From Ichthyophthirius multifiliis (Eukaryota > Ciliophora > Oligohymenophorea > Hymenostomatida): 27,636 nucleotides of DNA. This document shows, one piece after another, positions 21,878 through 27,636 of the stretch (position 1 is its first letter; every line of letters begins with the position of its first letter). The stretch is taken from positions 1 to 27,636 of the forward strand of contig NW_004086942.1 in NCBI RefSeq assembly GCF_000220395.1, read 5' to 3'. A program made the translations under genes and the position numbers. The notes below the pieces were generated by a model, which saw nothing but the letters and a program-made list of their open reading frames with translations, did no database searches and had not been told where the DNA came from.

Positions 21878-24519
21878 TCATTAATTTTTATATTTATCAT
21901 TCTAATCTACATAGACGATTTCTTTAACTCTTTTTTTAAATTCTAACTAAATATCCGGATCTAAAATTTCTTTTAATTTATTTTTCACCAATTTTTTAAT
22001 ATCTTCTCTTGTTTAAGTATTTTAAACATAAATTAATTACTGAAAGAATTTCTTCTAATTTATAAAAAACTAATGTACTTTTCTATTTTCCGAAACCAAA
22101 TTTTATGCCGAAAACTCCAGTACTAAATAATCTTAATCATCATTAATTTAATAAACTAAATCGTTATAAACATAAACTTTTTCCTCAATAAAATTTTCAT
22201 TTTCTTCCTACTTAATTTTATCATTATCTGGATTATATTTAAATTCAAATACTTTTTCAGGTTAATCTTTATAATATTTTTTTATTAAAATAAATAAATT
22301 AAAATAAAAATTACATTCTCTCATATTTTCTTCGTAATTAATATCTTCATTTCTATTATTTAATAAGGAAAAAGTGTCATTAGAATTTTACTATTCTTCC
22401 TCATTGACAATAATATTATTATTAAAATTATTTTACCCTTAACTTGCTATATCAGTATTAGATTGTAATTATTACTATTCTTTTAAAATCGCTTATTTTA
22501 CTTTTTTAGAGACCCTATTTAACAATAAATTTTATTAATTTTTCATAACCTATCCTACTAAACCTTAATTAATATAATTTTCTTCCGAATTAACTTATTC
22601 GTATTACATTTTAGTATTTTTGAATCTTACAATAAGCTTAAAAGGATTACCAAAAGGCATATTTTCTTTGACATATTTAATTTCATCATCATCTTATGCG
22701 AATTCCCGAATTTCTTGACTTTTTGGAGATCTTAAAAGTTCACTCATTTTCGAAACAGGCTCATTTTTGCTCAAAAAACCATAAATTTTATCCCCGTAAA
22801 GATTTTTATGAAAATATTTCTAGTCTGAATTCAAAAGGGAATTTTTTTATTACAAAAGATATTCTAACTCAATACTTTTAGCATTTTTTTAATTTATTAA
22901 ACGATTATTTTCTTCATAATTAGAAGAATATATCGCACAACATAAAGATTTTTTATTTTAATGTTAAATTCGGCATTATTTTATATCTTCATCTTATTTT
23001 TTTCTATCTTTTATTTTATTTTTTAGTACATTTTTTATGATTTCTTATTAATAAAGATGTTCATATTAAAAAGTTAGTTTTTTTTCAGAAAGTTAAAGGA
23101 AAATGCTTTTTTCTTAAAAAATCTTCTTTAGTTAATTTTAATAATATGTGGGTGTTTTTTTACAATATTTTTCGATTTTTTCTATTATCTCAGATGGATT
23201 TTTAGTTATTAAACATTCTTCATATATACTGTTCAATTCTATGAAACTCCAAATATTATATAATAAATCAATTTATTAAATAGATTAGTCTTTTATTAGT
23301 ATTTTTAGTAAACCGAATAAATTATTTTCGAAATAAATAGGAAAATACGCCTTTTCTTTTATAAATGGAATTATTTAGCAAGCTATTTGTTTTGCCCATT
23401 CAGCATTTGGCTCTAATTCAAGTTTTTCAAATTCAAGATCTTTATTCATATTGGCATGAAATATTTTAGAAAAGTCAATAGTAAAAAGGGGATAATCATT
23501 AATATAATATTAAAATTATTACTATTATTATTATGTTTAGAACGAATTATCGGCTACTTTTATTGGATGTTCCTTTTTTTTTCAAAAAATAAATAAATAA
23601 ATTTATTTTAATTCTTTTTTACAGGTAATAAAATTCGACTATATTATTAATGAAAAATTTCAGGTTTAGTTTTGATTTAATGGAAATTTTTGTTAAACTT
23701 AGTCGAAATTTTAATAATAAAAGTATTAGGGAAAGCAATTAATGGATTACTTATTATATTTTTAATATCGGAAATTCCACTATCTAAAAAATAGAAATTT
23801 TCCGGCTCATTTTTGCATACAGATTATAAAAAAATGTTCAATCTAACTTTATTAAATACAGGAATTATTTAAGAATCTATTAACTAAAACATCTATTCAT
23901 AATTAAAAATTTAAAAAACATTTCCCCCTAAATAATTAGATATATTCTCAAACATATTTAATATTTAAAAATTTCTACTTTTGAATTCATTACAAATACT
24001 TCTCTCTATTTTAGATTCGAAACTAATTTATAATATATATAGATTTTAATCCCATCTATTATTCATTCTTCTCTCAATAATGCATTTTTATATTTTATCC
24101 AACTCAAAATAGTTACAAACATCACTAAATAAAAATATTATACTCGGATCTGTTTTTAATGGATCTCTTCCCCCACATATATTATCAGAACCATTTAATA
24201 TTCGAAATTCATTTATTTATTTATATACTTAATGCATTGTTTGTATTACATTAGTAAATATCTAAGGTTTTATATTTCTTAATTGGTAAAAAAAATGTGA
24301 CAAATCATGCTTAAATGAACTTAAGCAAAAACTTTATAAACCTTTGTTACTAAAACTAGTCTAGAACAAATGATATGTATCAAATTTGCTTTCTTAATTA
24401 CGTAAACGTTACTTTATTATATATTCTATGCCATTTTTTTAAATTTCACAAATTGTTAATCCATTATATGTTTTTTGATCTGATGATATTGAATTATCAA
24501 TTATAAATATTACGTTCAT
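21878..24519 (-). CDS. Integrator complex subunit 6-like protein (VWA domain)
   Basis: Minus-strand gene of 847 residues (human INTS6 has 887), with exons 24519-23623, 23572-22315 and 22266-21878. Introns are 50 and 48 bases. Integrator cleaves snRNA 3' ends and attenuates transcription at RNA polymerase II. INTS6 helps bring in PP2A. The N-terminus is a von Willebrand A domain starting MNVIFIIDNSIS, with the MIDAS-type DxSxS at D8, S10 and S12. INTS6 hallmarks follow: NGSDNICGGRDPL then DPSIIFLFSDV, NNRWDQNLYILQISF, a segment HPIKVADNS...FEKLELEPNAEW after the first intron, and PFGNPFKL at about residue 605. The order and spacing match animal INTS6. The polar C-terminal ~200 residues do not visibly match the INTS6/SAGE1 C-terminal domain. 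INTS6-like paralogues cannot be separated by eye. Confidence 0.88.
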
Positions 24520-24882
24520 TTATTTTTAGATTTTTATGTTTTGTTTTTATGCTAATATTTGTCAATATTTAGTTTCTAACTAAATTCGTTTATATATTTA
24601 GATTATTTCTTTTATATTTTTTTTTTTAAAAAGATATTTGCTAAATAAATATATTTTTCACATTTAAAAAAGTAAGAAGTAAAATTAAATATTATTTTTA
24701 AGATTAATAATTTATATGGAATATAAATGAAAAAATATAAATAATTAAATTATATACTTAAATTAAAAATAATATATTTTTATTGCTTAAATTTGAGATT
24801 ATTAAAAAAAAAAAAAATATATAGGTGAAATAAAATATAAATGCTTTTAAGAATTAGATATTTCATATTTATAAATAAAACA
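24520..24882. other. A/T-rich spacer between two minus-strand genes
   Basis: This is the upstream flank of the INTS6-like gene and the downstream flank of the protease gene. It is A/T homopolymer sequence with no gene or named motif. Confidence 0.6.
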
Positions 24883-27526
<2,644 letters not shown>

Positions 27527-27636
27527 TTTTATTATATGTATATTTTTATTGTTATATTAAATAAATATAATTTTATTTAATATGCTATTATTTTTATAAT
27601 TTTTATGTATATATTAATATAATTATTTTAACTTTT

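Noticed and set aside
22696-22881. Plus-strand 61-codon ORF
   Set aside because: It lies opposite the conserved-order INTS6-like exon and contains no recognisable feature.

Overview
This window is macronuclear-type DNA from a ciliate that reads TAA and TAG as glutamine and uses only TGA as stop. Every convincing gene depends on that code: conserved proteins such as thymidine kinase, casein kinase 1 and a pepsin-like protease run straight through TAA and TAG and end at TGA. The DNA is extremely A+T rich (I judge roughly 85% or more), introns are tiny (40-105 bases, GT...AG) and intergenic DNA is almost pure A/T. This fits an oligohymenophorean ciliate. The very low GC suggests Ichthyophthirius multifiliis or a close relative rather than Tetrahymena, but that is inference from composition, not a species match.

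Layout. The plus strand carries nine supported genes: thymidine kinase (913-1705), a large Gln/Lys-rich helical protein of unknown function (1920-4244), an AAAP-family amino-acid transporter (6130-7545), a TBC1D20-like Rab GAP (8946-10397), a coiled-coil protein ending in a jacalin-like lectin domain (10894-13202), a 993-residue low-complexity Asn/Gln-rich protein (13724-16970), a 142-residue protein with an MGC acylation-type N-terminus (17269-17697) and a casein kinase 1 with a long tail (18407-20071). A doubtful small ORF (8446-8715) lies just upstream of the GAP gene. The minus strand then carries three genes: a coiled-coil protein (20438-21426), an Integrator subunit 6-like protein with a von Willebrand A domain (21878-24519) and a membrane-anchored aspartic protease with about 40 tandem NNG-type repeats (24883-27526). 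The kinase and the coiled-coil gene converge at about 20.07-20.44 kb.

The genes do not form one pathway. They look like a typical gene-dense ciliate segment: nucleotide salvage, nutrient uptake, membrane traffic (GAP, protease, acylated protein), signalling (CK1) and snRNA 3'-end or transcription control (INTS6). The most notable regulatory signal is a perfect E2F-type octamer 107 bases upstream of thymidine kinase, in otherwise near-G/C-free DNA. The most unusual protein architectures are the coiled-coil/jacalin fusion and the NNG-repeat aspartic protease with an NPxY tail.

Limits. Exon structures were worked out by hand from reading frame, GT-AG borders and family conservation, with no transcript or alignment evidence. 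One frame change in the 1920-4244 gene (about 3850-3945) remains unresolved.
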